NCBI GenBank assembly: GCA_934561395.1
Contig: CAKTGF010000001.1
Coordinates: 397,355 to 461,354, forward strand
DNA length: 64,000 nucleotides
Direction of reading: 5' to 3'
DNA from: an uncultured Eubacterium sp.
GTDB taxonomy: Bacteria; Bacillota; Clostridia; Oscillospirales; Acutalibacteraceae
Part shown: one piece after another, positions 8,300 through 17,378 of the stretch
How positions within the stretch are numbered: position 1 is the first letter of the stretch
How the letters are laid out: the number at the start of each line of letters is the position of its first letter
Translations under genes and position numbers: made by a program
Notes under the pieces: model-generated
What the model was told of the DNA's origin: nothing
The model's input: only the letters and a program-made list of their open reading frames with translations
Database searches by the model: none

Positions 8300-11200
8300 T
8301 TAGTAAGCTACATTAGGAGAATAGGTGATTTGAATATCGCTGTCTGCATAAACAACGTGCTGCTTGCCATTTGAATCTGCATAAATCAAGTAAGGCATGT
8401 AAACCATTTGTGTTCCTGTTGCAATCTTTGTGCTTACAATTGAAACAACATATTGGTTACCCTTTGTGTGCTGTGATGACTTAAGTCTGTAAACAGTCCT
8501 TGAATCAACATCGTTAAAGGTTAAGCCTGATCTTGTAGCATCCTTTGAGAACAATACGCCTGTTTCTACCAAGGTGTATTCATCGGGAAGGGTGTATGTG
8601 CTGATCATTGAGAATTTGTCGCTTGCGTAAACAATATTCTCAGCGCCTCTTACAGCAGGTGCATTCAATACATCTTGTGAAGAGATAAAGCCGTTCTCTA
8701 AGTCAAAGTCTAAGTCTTCCTGTGAAAGAGATGCCAAATATACATCCTCATGAGCTCTGAAGGTGTAAGTTGTGCCGTAGAATACAGTGTAATATACATT
8801 GTGGTCTAAGCCTTCACTGTTGCCGTTCAACCATAATGTACGGTCTTCTTCACTGTTAAAGCGAATCCAATACTTAGCGTCATCACGGGTAAATGTGATT
8901 TCCTCGTTGTATGACAATGTGTAATCTGTAACTTTGAAATCATCTGCAGGGTTAGCATAAGAAATTGTATATGTGGGTGCAGATGAAATTGCTGTGTAAT
9001 TTGCAACAACTGTTACATCACTTGTTATAGGTGTTGAGGTTGTGAACTCGGCACCGTTGAGTGTGTAGCCTGCTGACTTGTAGTAAGGAACTGACGGTTG
9101 CTCCGGAATAGATGAAACCTTGCCTGCCGATGCAGTAATGTAATCAACTGCAAGAACCTTGTTTGAGTTAAGCGAGCTTACATAAGTTACCTTATAGTTA
9201 CCCTCGGTTGAGGTCTTGGGAACTGTTCTGAGTGTTGTGTTACCCTTTACAACAAACTTTATGTTTGCCGATGTGGTGTAATACTTTTCAGTGTTTGTTG
9301 CTGTGTTTGATGTGTAAGCATAGTACCAATCAACAGCTTTACCTGAAATTGATGTAATGTTAACTGCTGTGCCGTAAGGATATTTTGCAGTCTTTTGGTT
9401 GCCGGTTTCATCAATAACGGTTACGGTGTATTCCTGCGGCTTAACACCCTCAAGGGCTGTTGTAACTGCAGCGTCAACATTGTCTTGTGTGTAGTTAACG
9501 CCGTAAACGGTTGCGCCGTAAATTGTTACGGGTGAATACATATTTTCATCATCGGTCATGCTGTCAATGAATGCCTTGATGTCTGCAATACCGTCCCAAG
9601 CGTCAGGGTCGTTATACTGTGCGTCAACCTTTGCCTTTGCAGCCAAAAGTGTTGATGCGTCAGCCTTCTTTGCTGCTGTAAGTGCAGCAATTGCATTGTT
9701 AATCTTTGCGGTTTCAGCATCAATCTCGCTTTGCTTGTCGCCCTCAACCAATGCCTTTTGGTCAGCTGAAAGGTTAAGGTAGTTAAGACCGCTGAGAAGG
9801 TCTGCAAGAGCCTGAAGGTCGTCTGTTGAATATACATAGCTGTCAATTGCGGTTGATGCAGCCTTAATAAGGTTTGTGAAATCAGCCATTGAAACAAGTG
9901 CTGCGATAGCGTCTGTTACCTTTTTGGCAATTGCATCAATTGTTGACTGATAATCGGTCTTAGTAAGGTCTAAGCATGCATCATCTGAATATGTGCCGTT
10001 GATGGCGTCAATAGCCTCCTGGCGTGCAGTTAAGAATGCGTTGTAGGAGTCTGTTGAATATCTTGTTTCGCCGTTGTCAACTGCTCTCTTAATCTCGGCA
10101 GCCTGAACAAGTGCGTCGTCAATTGAGGTGTTGCTTGCAGCCTCAACAAGTGCACCCTTTGCACTCATAAGATTATCATATCTTGTCTGGCATTCTGCAA
10201 GAACATCCTCAGGTGTCATATCGGCATAAGCCATGTCGCCCTTAGCATTTTTCAATGCCTCAAGAAATGCGTTCCATGATGTTGTTGTGTAATTATCCCT
10301 TGTGAAGGTTGCACAAGTGTTTGTAAGGTCAATAAGACCTGAAATATCGATTACATTAAGAGTTTGAGTATAAACCGCACTGTTTGTGGTGTAGCCGTAG
10401 TAAACTCTGGCAGCAGCACCGGGATAGCTCCATCTTACAAGTGCGCTGAACTTTTTGTCAGCATAGCTGACTGATGTCATTACAGGCCTTTTTGTTGCAA
10501 CTCTGCCCGGCAAATCAGCAACGGTTGATGCACTGAGCTTGATTGTGCCGTTGAGTGCTGCTACAGAACCGTTAGGGCCTGTTGCGCCTGCGGATGAACC
10601 GCTTGTGTTAAGAAGAGAATCTGTAAAATCGAACGAAGCATCGTTTACAACATTACCTGTTAAATCTCTGCCGTAGCCGTCAAACGAGGTTTTGTTAAGA
10701 GCATAGATACCTGAGCCTGAAATTGAGCTGCTCTTACCAAGTGAAAGCTTGTAGGTAAGGCCGTCAACAGTTTGGCTCATTGAAAGCTTACCGGGGTAGG
10801 CTGATGGGTCTGACAACGAGTGGTCGTTATCGTCATAGTTACTGGTAAGCTCGCCCATATCGCCTGATACAGTACCGTCAACATTGATTGAATCGAGATA
10901 ACCTGCACCGCACTTTGATTGGTTTGTGTTATCCTCATAAAAGGTAATTGTTGAATTGTTTAAAGAAACTGTGTTAACAGCGTGTGTTGTTTTGAAAATT
11001 GTTGTAGTTGCAGGATAATTGTAGCCGACTCTGTAATACTTACCGCTGTCAGAACCTAAGGTTATAGATAAATCTCCCATAGCAGTATTTATAACTTGAC
11101 CGTCGTTCATATTTGTGAATGATGGTCTGAGTGCTACGATAGCGTCAACGATATCCTGTGTTAATTTAACATATTCATCAATCTTTGCCTGAACAATGCC

Positions 11201-13021
11201 CGACCTGAATGATGAGGTATCCGATGTGTCGGAAATAACCTTTGTGTCAAACTTTTGAGCATTTTGGACAGCTAAAGCAACTGTTTCGTAGTTTGAATAG
11301 TCAGAAGCAGTAAAGGTTTGAGCATAAGCGATTGCGGAATTCATTGAATAACCGTAATAAACAACCTCGTCTGTATCAACAATAAGGCTTGCAACGCCCT
11401 CGCCGATTGTAACAACCCAAGCGTCAACTGTGTCTTGCTTTGATGAGTCAACAAGCGAAGCCTTATCCTTATAACTCTCAACGCTGCCCCAAACCTCAGC
11501 CTGAGCCTTTGGAACATTGGTTTCAAGGTTTGATGCTGAATATGAAGCAGAGGTAAATACCCCTTTATTGTTGATTGCAACTAAAGCGTCGTCAACTGTG
11601 TTTTCAAGAATTTCTGCATTTGCAGGTGTAAAGTTAACCACAAGCTCAACAGCGTTAAGAGTGTCTGCCTTTGTTTTAGCGTCGGCAGCGTTTGTGTAGC
11701 CTGTTGTTGTAAGGTTAGCCATTAAATTCTTAGCGTCGTCATAAGCTGCAACAAATGCGTTCCATGATGTTGTTGTGTACTTATCTGAAGTTGTTGAATT
11801 GTATGTGGATTTCTTATCGTTGATTGCCTTACGGAGGTCGTCATATCTTGAATCATCGGTTGTAACAACCGCATTGGCAATTCCGTTTTGGGTATCAACA
11901 AGTGCCTGTGACATAGATACAACTGTTTCAGGTGTAACATTAACAAGGTTGTTTGCAGCCTCAACTGCTGCGTCATAAGCTGCGATAAGGGCAGCCAATC
12001 CGCCTTGCTTTGAGTCAGCAACCTTGAAAAGCTCGCCGGATCTTGTTGCATAAGCTGCCTTGTGTGATTTATAGTCGATAAGATAAATGTTACCTGTATC
12101 TGTGTTACCGGTCATATAGTGGTTATAGAGGTTATCTGATGAGTTTTTGCCGGTATAAGCATACCAACCGAGGTTAACCTTTTTATAACCGTTTGAAAAG
12201 CCTGTTCCGCCGCCTACATAATCCATGTAGTTAGCAAGGCGGTTCCACTTAGCTCTGTTCGCACCGGTGGAGGTTGCGGTTAAACCCTTTGAATTCTCAT
12301 AGCCGGCACATCTGTCGCCGCCTGCCCAAGCAGAGGTCCAGTCGCCTGTGCCAATATTTAAGTTACCGTGCCACTCCTCCTGGAGCTTGAACTCGGTGCT
12401 GTCAGCAGCAGGAGAACCTGTTGTTGCCATGTCTGTGGGGAACAATGAATATACCTTTCTGCTTGAAAAACCGGTTTGGTCATAATACCAGAAAGCGAAA
12501 ACAGGGATACGAGGTGCTGTTTCGCCGTCGTAAAGGCAGATGGTATTAGCAGGATAGTACATTTGAAATCTTACATTTCTTTTGTTGCCTTCGCCCTCGT
12601 CATAAACCGAATCTTTCGGCTTTGAAGAGTAAAGGAGCATTTTGGCATAGTCGGAAGAAATAGCATCGTCAACATCTCTGCTGTTTGCGGTTGCAGTTGC
12701 AGCAGGGTCTGTAACAGTGCCCATATTGGCTGTTGCAGTTGTTAATGCATTCTTGTAGGTTGCCAAGTCAATGCTTGCATCGCCGTAAACATAGGCGTCA
12801 ATGGCAGCGTTGGCGTTTACATAAGCGGTGTAAGCCGCAGACATATTGGTGTAAACGGTGCCGTCCATTTTTTCTTCATAGGCAGTAATAGCAGCCTTTA
12901 AGTCAACCACTGCAGCATCAGTTTCATTGTTTGTTGTTGCTGCAAATGCGGTTAAAGGCAACATTGTGACAACCATCATAACTGCCATAAGCATTGATAT
13001 GATTTTTTTAGTGGTTTTCAT
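8300..13021 (-). CDS. Large secreted FIVAR-repeat-like protein
   Basis: 1573 residues with a clear signal peptide (KKIISMLMAVMMVVTMLP, ending LTAFAA), so it is exported. The body has several helical FIVAR-like modules. The marks are recurring Tyr-Thr-Thr-Ser-Trp-Asn-Ala-Phe segments (near residues 420, 920 and, as STDSYNAF, 1010) and many Ala/Asp-rich heptad-like stretches. Between and after them are beta-rich regions: around 720-880, and after 1230 a region resembling InlB/Listeria-Bacteroides repeats (YTVTVIDETG, YPYGTAVNITSI). FIVAR modules in other proteins bind carbohydrate or surface partners. No LPXTG motif, dockerin or S-layer domain is seen, so the attachment mode is unknown. Start ATG has AGGAGG upstream. 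It is transcribed with the small downstream peptide. Confidence 0.75.
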   Translation of the reverse strand: MKTTKKIISMLMAVMMVVTMLPLTAFAATTNNETDAAVVDLKAAITAYEEKMDGTVYTNMSAAYTAYVNANAAIDAYVYGDASIDLATYKNALTTATANMGTVTDPAATATANSRDVDDAISSDYAKMLLYSSKPKDSVYDEGEGNKRNVRFQMYYPANTICLYDGETAPRIPVFAFWYYDQTGFSSRKVYSLFPTDMATTGSPAADSTEFKLQEEWHGNLNIGTGDWTSAWAGGDRCAGYENSKGLTATSTGANRAKWNRLANYMDYVGGGTGFSNGYKKVNLGWYAYTGKNSSDNLYNHYMTGNTDTGNIYLIDYKSHKAAYATRSGELFKVADSKQGGLAALIAAYDAAVEAANNLVNVTPETVVSMSQALVDTQNGIANAVVTTDDSRYDDLRKAINDKKSTYNSTTSDKYTTTSWNAFVAAYDDAKNLMANLTTTGYTNAADAKTKADTLNAVELVVNFTPANAEILENTVDDALVAINNKGVFTSASYSASNLETNVPKAQAEVWGSVESYKDKASLVDSSKQDTVDAWVVTIGEGVASLIVDTDEVVYYGYSMNSAIAYAQTFTASDYSNYETVALAVQNAQKFDTKVISDTSDTSSFRSGIVQAKIDEYVKLTQDIVDAIVALRPSFTNMNDGQVINTAMGDLSITLGSDSGKYYRVGYNYPATTTIFKTTHAVNTVSLNNSTITFYEDNTNQSKCGAGYLDSINVDGTVSGDMGELTSNYDDNDHSLSDPSAYPGKLSMSQTVDGLTYKLSLGKSSSISGSGIYALNKTSFDGYGRDLTGNVVNDASFDFTDSLLNTSGSSAGATGPNGSVAALNGTIKLSASTVADLPGRVATKRPVMTSVSYADKKFSALVRWSYPGAAARVYYGYTTNSAVYTQTLNVIDISGLIDLTNTCATFTRDNYTTTSWNAFLEALKNAKGDMAYADMTPEDVLAECQTRYDNLMSAKGALVEAASNTSIDDALVQAAEIKRAVDNGETRYSTDSYNAFLTARQEAIDAINGTYSDDACLDLTKTDYQSTIDAIAKKVTDAIAALVSMADFTNLIKAASTAIDSYVYSTDDLQALADLLSGLNYLNLSADQKALVEGDKQSEIDAETAKINNAIAALTAAKKADASTLLAAKAKVDAQYNDPDAWDGIADIKAFIDSMTDDENMYSPVTIYGATVYGVNYTQDNVDAAVTTALEGVKPQEYTVTVIDETGNQKTAKYPYGTAVNITSISGKAVDWYYAYTSNTATNTEKYYTTSANIKFVVKGNTTLRTVPKTSTEGNYKVTYVSSLNSNKVLAVDYITASAGKVSSIPEQPSVPYYKSAGYTLNGAEFTTSTPITSDVTVVANYTAISSAPTYTISYANPADDFKVTDYTLSYNEEITFTRDDAKYWIRFNSEEDRTLWLNGNSEGLDHNVYYTVFYGTTYTFRAHEDVYLASLSQEDLDFDLENGFISSQDVLNAPAVRGAENIVYASDKFSMISTYTLPDEYTLVETGVLFSKDATRSGLTFNDVDSRTVYRLKSSQHTKGNQYVVSIVSTKIATGTQMVYMPYLIYADSNGKQHVVYADSDIQITYSPNVAY

Positions 13022-13044
13022 GGTGTTTTACCTCCTAAACAAAT

Positions 13045-13145
13045 TGCAGTGCTAAAAGCGGCTCAAACCGTTTGCTGACCCTGGATTTGGGGCGTTTTTA
13101 GCCTTGCTTTTCGGTAAAAGGGTAAAGTATTCCCTATTACCGCTA
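13045..13145 (-). promoter_or_regulatory. Structured 5' leader of the secreted-protein gene, class unknown
   Basis: Between promoter and ribosome binding site the transcript can fold into a hairpin at 13112-13142 (CGGTAA...TTACCG with an inner AGGG/CCCT pair). A second domain is closed by GCTAAAA/TTTTAGC (13051-13057 with 13096-13102) enclosing a CGG/CCG hairpin. No terminator is seen before the start codon. I could not match it to a known riboswitch class. Confidence 0.35.
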
Positions 13146-13160
13146 TAACAATACATAGTC

Positions 13161-13189
13161 ATAGTAGCATAAAATATTCGAAAAATCAA
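13161..13189 (-). promoter_or_regulatory. Promoter of the large secreted-protein gene
   Basis: TTGATT (13184-13189) and TACTAT (13161-13166) on the minus strand with a 17-base spacer. This predicts an untranslated leader of about 130 bases. Confidence 0.5.
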
Positions 13190-13263
13190 TAGCAATTTTA
13201 GTTTTTTGGTAAAAATTCGTTTACAAATTGTTTACAAATAATATTTACACATATTTTCAAATG

Positions 13264-13297
13264 TAAAAGAAAAAGACACCCGCATTAGCGAGTGTCT
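13264..13297 (-). terminator. Intrinsic terminator after argH
   Basis: The stem AGACACTCGC / GCGGGTGTCT with a TAAT loop is followed on the minus strand by TTTTTCTTTT, 46 bp after the argH stop. Confidence 0.85.
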
Positions 13298-13342
13298 ATT
13301 ATCGCAATATTCGACTTAATATTCTATAAGAATTGCTTAAGA

Positions 13343-14716
13343 TTACTTAATTTTCTCCCTTGCATAGGAAATTTGATTTTCAACGCTTTCAACCGAGGGG
13401 CCGCCGATTACCAGCCTGTCGGCAACACATTTTTCAAGGTTAATTGCGGTGTAAACCTCATTATCAAACAAATCGCAGATTTTTTGATATTCCTCAATAG
13501 GCAGGGTTTCAAGGGTCAAGCCCTTGTCAATGCAAAGCGCCACAAGCTCGCCTGTGCATTTGTATGCATCCCTAAAGGGCAAGCCCTTGCCCACAAGATA
13601 GTCGGCACAGTCGGTGGCGTTAATAAAGCCCTTTGCTGCCGCAAGGCGCATGTTATCCTTTAAAACGGTCATGGTTTCAATCATGGGTGTAAAGGCGTTA
13701 AGGCACATTTTTACTGTGTCAACAGCGTCAAATATTGCCTCCTTATCCTCCTGCATATCCTTGTTATATGCAAGGGCAATACCCTTCATAACCGTTAAAA
13801 GGGTTGTTAAATCGCCGAACACTCTGCCGCTTTTGCCACGAACAAGCTCTGCAATATCAGGGTTCTTCTTTTGGGGCATAATTGACGAGCCGGTGGAAAA
13901 GGCGTCGTCAAGCTCAACAAACTTAAACTCCCAGCTGCACCACATAATAATTTCCTCGCTGAAGCGTGAAAGGTGCACCATAACCAGTGAAAGAGCGCTT
14001 GCAAGCTCAATGCAAAAATCCCTGTCGCTTACGCCGTCAAGCGAATTTAAGCTGACGCTGTCAAATCCCAGCAGGTCTGCAACCATATTTCTGTCAAGAG
14101 GATAGGTGGTGCCTGCCAGTGCACCCGAACCAAGGGGCAAAACATTCATTCTGCGCTTAACATCATTTAACCTGTCAATATCACGCAAAAGCATTTGGGC
14201 ATAAGCCATAATGTGGTGGGCAAAGGTAATCGGCTGTGCCCTTTGCAGGTGTGTGTAGCCCGGCATAATGGTTTGCTTGTTTTCCTCGGCCTTATTGCAA
14301 AGCACATCAACAAGCGCCTTGATTTTATCGCTGATTTCGTCAATCTCTTTTCTCAGGGTAAGCCTTATATCAAGGGCAACCTGGTCGTTACGGGAGCGTG
14401 CCGTGTGCAGCCTTTTGCCTGTTTGACCCAAGCGTGCGGTAAGCTCGCCCTCAACAAAGGTGTGAATATCCTCTGCGCTCATATCAATTTTAAGGGCGCC
14501 CGATTTAATATCCCCAAGGATTTGTGACAAGCCCTCAACTATTTTGTCGCTTTCGCTTTTATCTATAATGCCCGTTGCTCCAAGCATTGTGGCGTGGGCG
14601 ATTGAGCCCTTAATATCCTCCTCAAACATACGGCTGTCAAAGCTGATTGATGAGTTAAAATCGTTGGTTTCCTTAGCAAGCTCCTTTTTGAACCTGCCTT
14701 TCCAAAGCTGTGGCAT
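13343..14716 (-). CDS. argH: Argininosuccinate lyase
   Basis: 457 residues, family-typical. The fumarase/aspartase superfamily signature GSSIMPQKKNPD (near residue 280) and the N-terminal KGRFKKELAKETNDFNSSIS, HTARSRNDQVALD and GYTHLQRAQPITFAHH motifs identify ArgH. It cleaves argininosuccinate to arginine and fumarate, the last step of arginine synthesis. It follows argG by 52 bp. The gap holds the GGGCG...CGCCC palindrome and a GGGAGGG ribosome binding site. Confidence 0.95.
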   Translation of the reverse strand: MPQLWKGRFKKELAKETNDFNSSISFDSRMFEEDIKGSIAHATMLGATGIIDKSESDKIVEGLSQILGDIKSGALKIDMSAEDIHTFVEGELTARLGQTGKRLHTARSRNDQVALDIRLTLRKEIDEISDKIKALVDVLCNKAEENKQTIMPGYTHLQRAQPITFAHHIMAYAQMLLRDIDRLNDVKRRMNVLPLGSGALAGTTYPLDRNMVADLLGFDSVSLNSLDGVSDRDFCIELASALSLVMVHLSRFSEEIIMWCSWEFKFVELDDAFSTGSSIMPQKKNPDIAELVRGKSGRVFGDLTTLLTVMKGIALAYNKDMQEDKEAIFDAVDTVKMCLNAFTPMIETMTVLKDNMRLAAAKGFINATDCADYLVGKGLPFRDAYKCTGELVALCIDKGLTLETLPIEEYQKICDLFDNEVYTAINLEKCVADRLVIGGPSVESVENQISYAREKIK

Positions 14717-14727
14717 ATTTCCCTCCC

Positions 14728-14762
14728 ATAAGGTAAAGTTGGGCGAACAAAGTCCGCCCTAC
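14728..14762. repeat. Short palindromic intergenic element between argG and argH
   Basis: GGGCG-AACAAAGTC-CGCCC forms a 5-bp GC-rich hairpin in the 52-bp argG-argH gap. It has no T-run and looks like a dispersed palindromic unit or mRNA-stabilising hairpin; no second full copy was recognised in this window. Confidence 0.3.
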
Positions 14763-14768
14763 TGTTAA

Positions 14769-16001
14769 TTAGTCGTTATTTCTTTTTGCATCAAGCATAG
14801 CCTTAACCTTTGTTGAAAGACCGAAAAGGTTAATAAAGCCTGCTGCATCTGCCTGGTTGTATGCGCCGCCGTCATCGCCGAATGAAGCAACTGTTTCATC
14901 ATAAAGGGTGTATGGCGATGTGATGCCTGCGTTAATGATATTGCCCTTGTAAAGCTTAACCTTTACATCGCCTGTAACGGTTTCCTGGGTTTTATCAACA
15001 AATGCTGAAAGAGCCTCACGAAGTGGGTTGAACCACAAGCCGTTATATACAAGCTCGCCGAACTTTTGAGCAACAAGTTTTTTGTAGTGCTGTGTTTCAC
15101 GGTCAAGGGTAATCATTTCAAGAAGTTGATGAGCCTTGTAAAGGATAGCGCCGCCGGGAGTTTCATAAACGCCACGGGATTTCATACCAACAAGGCGGTT
15201 TTCAACAATATCAAGAAGGCCAACGCCGTTTTTGCCGCCAAGCTCGTTAAGCTTTTCAACAATTTCAAGGGCTTTCATTTTCTGACCGTCAATAGCGGTG
15301 GGCACGCCCTTTTCAAAGTGGATTGTGATATAGGTTGGCTCATCGGGAGCGTTTTCGGGAGAAACGCCAAGCTCAAGAAAGCCTTCCTTATTATATAATG
15401 GCTCGTTAGCCGGGTCCTCAAGGTCAAGGCCCTCGTGGCTTAAGTGCCATACATTCTTATCCTTTGAATAGTTTGTTTCCTTATTTATCTTAAGCGGAAT
15501 GTTATGAGCCTCGGCATATTCGATTTCCTCCTCACGGGATTTAATATCCCACTCACGCCAAGGAGCGATGATTGCCATTTCAGGGCAAAATGCCTTAAGT
15601 GTAAGCTCAAAACGAACCTGGTCGTTACCCTTACCTGTGCAGCCGTGGCAGATTGCGTCTGCCCCTTCTTTAATTGCGATTTCTGCAAGGCCCTTTGCAA
15701 TGCAGGGACGAGCGTGTGATGTGCCGAGAAGATACTCCTCATACTCTGCGCCTGCTTTAAGGCAAGGCCAAATGTAATTTTCAACATAGTCTTCTTTTAA
15801 ATCAAGAACATAAAGCTTTGATGCACCGCTTGCGATTGCCTTTTCCTCAAGGCCGTCAAGCTCTGTGCCCTGGCCTACATCGCCGCTTACTGCGATAACC
15901 TCGCAGTTATTGTAGTTTTCCTTAAGCCAAGGAATAATGATTGATGTGTCAAGTCCGCCTGAATAAGCAAGAACTACCTTCTTAATATCTTTCTTTTCCA
16001 T
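14769..16001 (-). CDS. argG: Argininosuccinate synthase
   Basis: About 410 residues. The PP-loop KVVLAYSGGLDTSIIIPWL lies at the N-terminus. ArgG signatures CIAKGLAEIAIKEGADAICHGCTGKGNDQVRFE (in parts) and SREEEIEYAEAHNIP follow. It condenses citrulline and aspartate with ATP. An in-frame ATG also exists at 16013 and a GTG at 16010. I prefer 16001 because the protein then begins MEKKDIKKVVLAYSGG, but the only purine-rich site (GAAAGG) lies 14 bases upstream, so the start is uncertain. The RBS region lies inside a hairpin of the leader described below, which suggests regulated expression. Confidence 0.92.
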   Translation of the reverse strand: MEKKDIKKVVLAYSGGLDTSIIIPWLKENYNNCEVIAVSGDVGQGTELDGLEEKAIASGASKLYVLDLKEDYVENYIWPCLKAGAEYEEYLLGTSHARPCIAKGLAEIAIKEGADAICHGCTGKGNDQVRFELTLKAFCPEMAIIAPWREWDIKSREEEIEYAEAHNIPLKINKETNYSKDKNVWHLSHEGLDLEDPANEPLYNKEGFLELGVSPENAPDEPTYITIHFEKGVPTAIDGQKMKALEIVEKLNELGGKNGVGLLDIVENRLVGMKSRGVYETPGGAILYKAHQLLEMITLDRETQHYKKLVAQKFGELVYNGLWFNPLREALSAFVDKTQETVTGDVKVKLYKGNIINAGITSPYTLYDETVASFGDDGGAYNQADAAGFINLFGLSTKVKAMLDAKRNND

Positions 16002-16013
16002 AATAATCACCAT

Positions 16014-16220
16014 AGCCTTTCAGGCAACAAATAGTTTATTAAAAATCACCTGATTGACCTGTGTTGCCTGAACAGGCGTAAATGGTGATTTCAGCCATTT
16101 CAAAATTATGCCGCAGGCAAATTTTGAAGGCAATATAATTTATTAGTGTGATTTTTCACACTAATATCTCCTTATCACGGGCGTTGGCAGCTGCTATGAC
16201 CCGTTACTGTTTACAACGGT
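16014..16220 (-). promoter_or_regulatory. Multi-hairpin argG leader with interlocking stems (attenuator-like)
   Basis: The 200-base leader carries, 5' to 3' on the minus strand: a 10-bp perfect hairpin at 16142-16165; a 12-bp hairpin at 16099-16128; stem A, AAATCACC/GGTGATTT (16084-16091 with 16043-16050), followed by TTTTT; and stem B, TTCAGGCAACA/TGTTGCCTGAA (16062-16072 with 16019-16029). The 5' arm of B lies inside A, and the 3' arm of A lies inside the loop of B, so they exclude each other. B also covers the GAAAGG before argG. A possible 17-codon leader ORF (GTG 16159 to stop 16106) follows an AAGGAG site, but has no Arg codons. No T-box motif is seen. Confidence 0.55.
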
Positions 16221-16224
16221 TACT

Positions 16225-16252
16225 ATTATAACAAATAAACGTGCAATTGCAA
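16225..16252 (-). promoter_or_regulatory. argG promoter
   Basis: TTGCAA (16247-16252) and TATAAT (16225-16230) on the minus strand, 16-base spacer. Together with the plus-strand promoter of degV it explains the 480-bp divergent gap; the rest of the gap (about 16253-16380) is AT-rich with nothing recognisable. Confidence 0.65.
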
Positions 16253-16382
16253 CCCCTTTTTAGTATTTTTTGTATTTTTATGCAAATATTATTGTGAAAA
16301 TCAGGCGATATATGTATATTTTTACAACTATTTATGCATACTTTAGTATATTTATTCATTTTCCTAAAGTTTTTCGCTTTGG

Positions 16383-16411
16383 TTGACAGAAAATTAAATA
16401 GCGGTTATAAT
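16383..16411 (+). promoter_or_regulatory. Consensus sigma-A promoter of degV
   Basis: TTGACA (16383-16388), 17 bases, TATAAT (16406-16411): a perfect consensus. Leader of about 65 bases to the degV ATG. Confidence 0.8.
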
Positions 16412-16482
16412 TAGGATAAATATTATTGTATTTAATTACATTATAGTATAATAACGATATAAAGCGGTAAGGACACAGTATT

Positions 16483-17346
16483 ATGAGTTACAGAATTATT
16501 GTTGACAGCTGTTGCGACAAAACAGCACCCATGGCAGAATGGAGCAATATTACCTTTGTTCCGTTAACTCTTGAAATCGGCGACTATTCTATCCCTGATG
16601 ACGAAAGCTTTGACCAAGACGATTTTATTAAGCGCACGGTTGAATACGATGGTGTGGCAAAAACCGCCTGCCCATCCCCTGCGGCCTGGGCCGAGGCCTT
16701 TGACTGCGAGGAGGACGAATTGTATGTTATGACAATTTCCGCAAAGCTTTCGGGAACATACAACAGCGCAGTTCAGGGTGTGGAGCTTTATAACGAGGAG
16801 CACCCGGGCAACAACAAAAAAATTCATGTTTTTGACAGCTGTGCAACCTCAGGCCTTGAAAGCATTACCGCCGAATATATGCAAAGAATTTTAAGCAAGG
16901 GCGTCAGTTTTGAAGACGCTGTGCCAATGATTGAGGACTATTTGTCAAACAGCTGCAAGCTTTTCTTTGTGCTTGAAACCCTTGATGTTTTAAAGAAAAA
17001 CGGCCGCCTGGGCGCTCTTGCCGCAGGAATTTTGAAAAAACTTAAGGTTAAAATGGTATTTGAAAGAACCGTTGACGGTTTTATTTCACTTACCGGCCAA
17101 GATTTTTCAATAAACAAGGCTTACATTAAAATGGCAAACATTATAGCCAAGGATGTTGAGGGCCGTGACCTTTCGGGCTGCAAACTTGTTATATCACATG
17201 TTTGCTGTGAGGACAGGGCAAAATTTATTGCAGAGAAAATAAGTGAGCTTGTTGATTTCGGTCAAGTTGAAATTGTTAAGTGCAGCGGCCTTAACAGCGT
17301 GTATGCCGCAAACGGCGGAATATTAGTTTCCTATTCAAATAAATAA
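16483..17346 (+). CDS. DegV family fatty-acid-binding protein
   Basis: 287 residues, the standard DegV length. The N-terminal YRIIVDSCCDKTAP, the TACPSPAAWAEAF motif near residue 62 (fatty-acid contact Ser) and ISAKLSGTYNSAVQG near 87 are DegV hallmarks. In Gram-positive bacteria DegV/FakB proteins bind fatty acids and present them to FakA kinase; no FakA gene is in the window. It has its own consensus promoter and is followed by a terminator 5 bp after its stop. Confidence 0.88.
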   Translation: MSYRIIVDSCCDKTAPMAEWSNITFVPLTLEIGDYSIPDDESFDQDDFIKRTVEYDGVAKTACPSPAAWAEAFDCEEDELYVMTISAKLSGTYNSAVQGVELYNEEHPGNNKKIHVFDSCATSGLESITAEYMQRILSKGVSFEDAVPMIEDYLSNSCKLFFVLETLDVLKKNGRLGALAAGILKKLKVKMVFERTVDGFISLTGQDFSINKAYIKMANIIAKDVEGRDLSGCKLVISHVCCEDRAKFIAEKISELVDFGQVEIVKCSGLNSVYAANGGILVSYSNK

Positions 17347-17350
17347 CCTT

Positions 17351-17374
17351 AAGGGCTGGTTGCAGCCCTTTTTT
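17351..17374 (+). terminator. Intrinsic terminator after degV
   Basis: AAGGGCTG/CAGCCCTT stem with a GTTG loop and six T residues. The next start codon (17379) begins only about 5 bases after the T-run. Confidence 0.85.
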
Positions 17375-17378
17375 ATCT

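Noticed and set aside
13045..13145. c-di-GMP or c-di-AMP riboswitch before the secreted-protein gene
   Set aside because: The conserved core sequences of these classes are not present; only general hairpin structure is seen.
16014..16220. T-box riboswitch before argG
   Set aside because: No T-box UGGNACCGCG sequence or specifier-loop pattern could be found.
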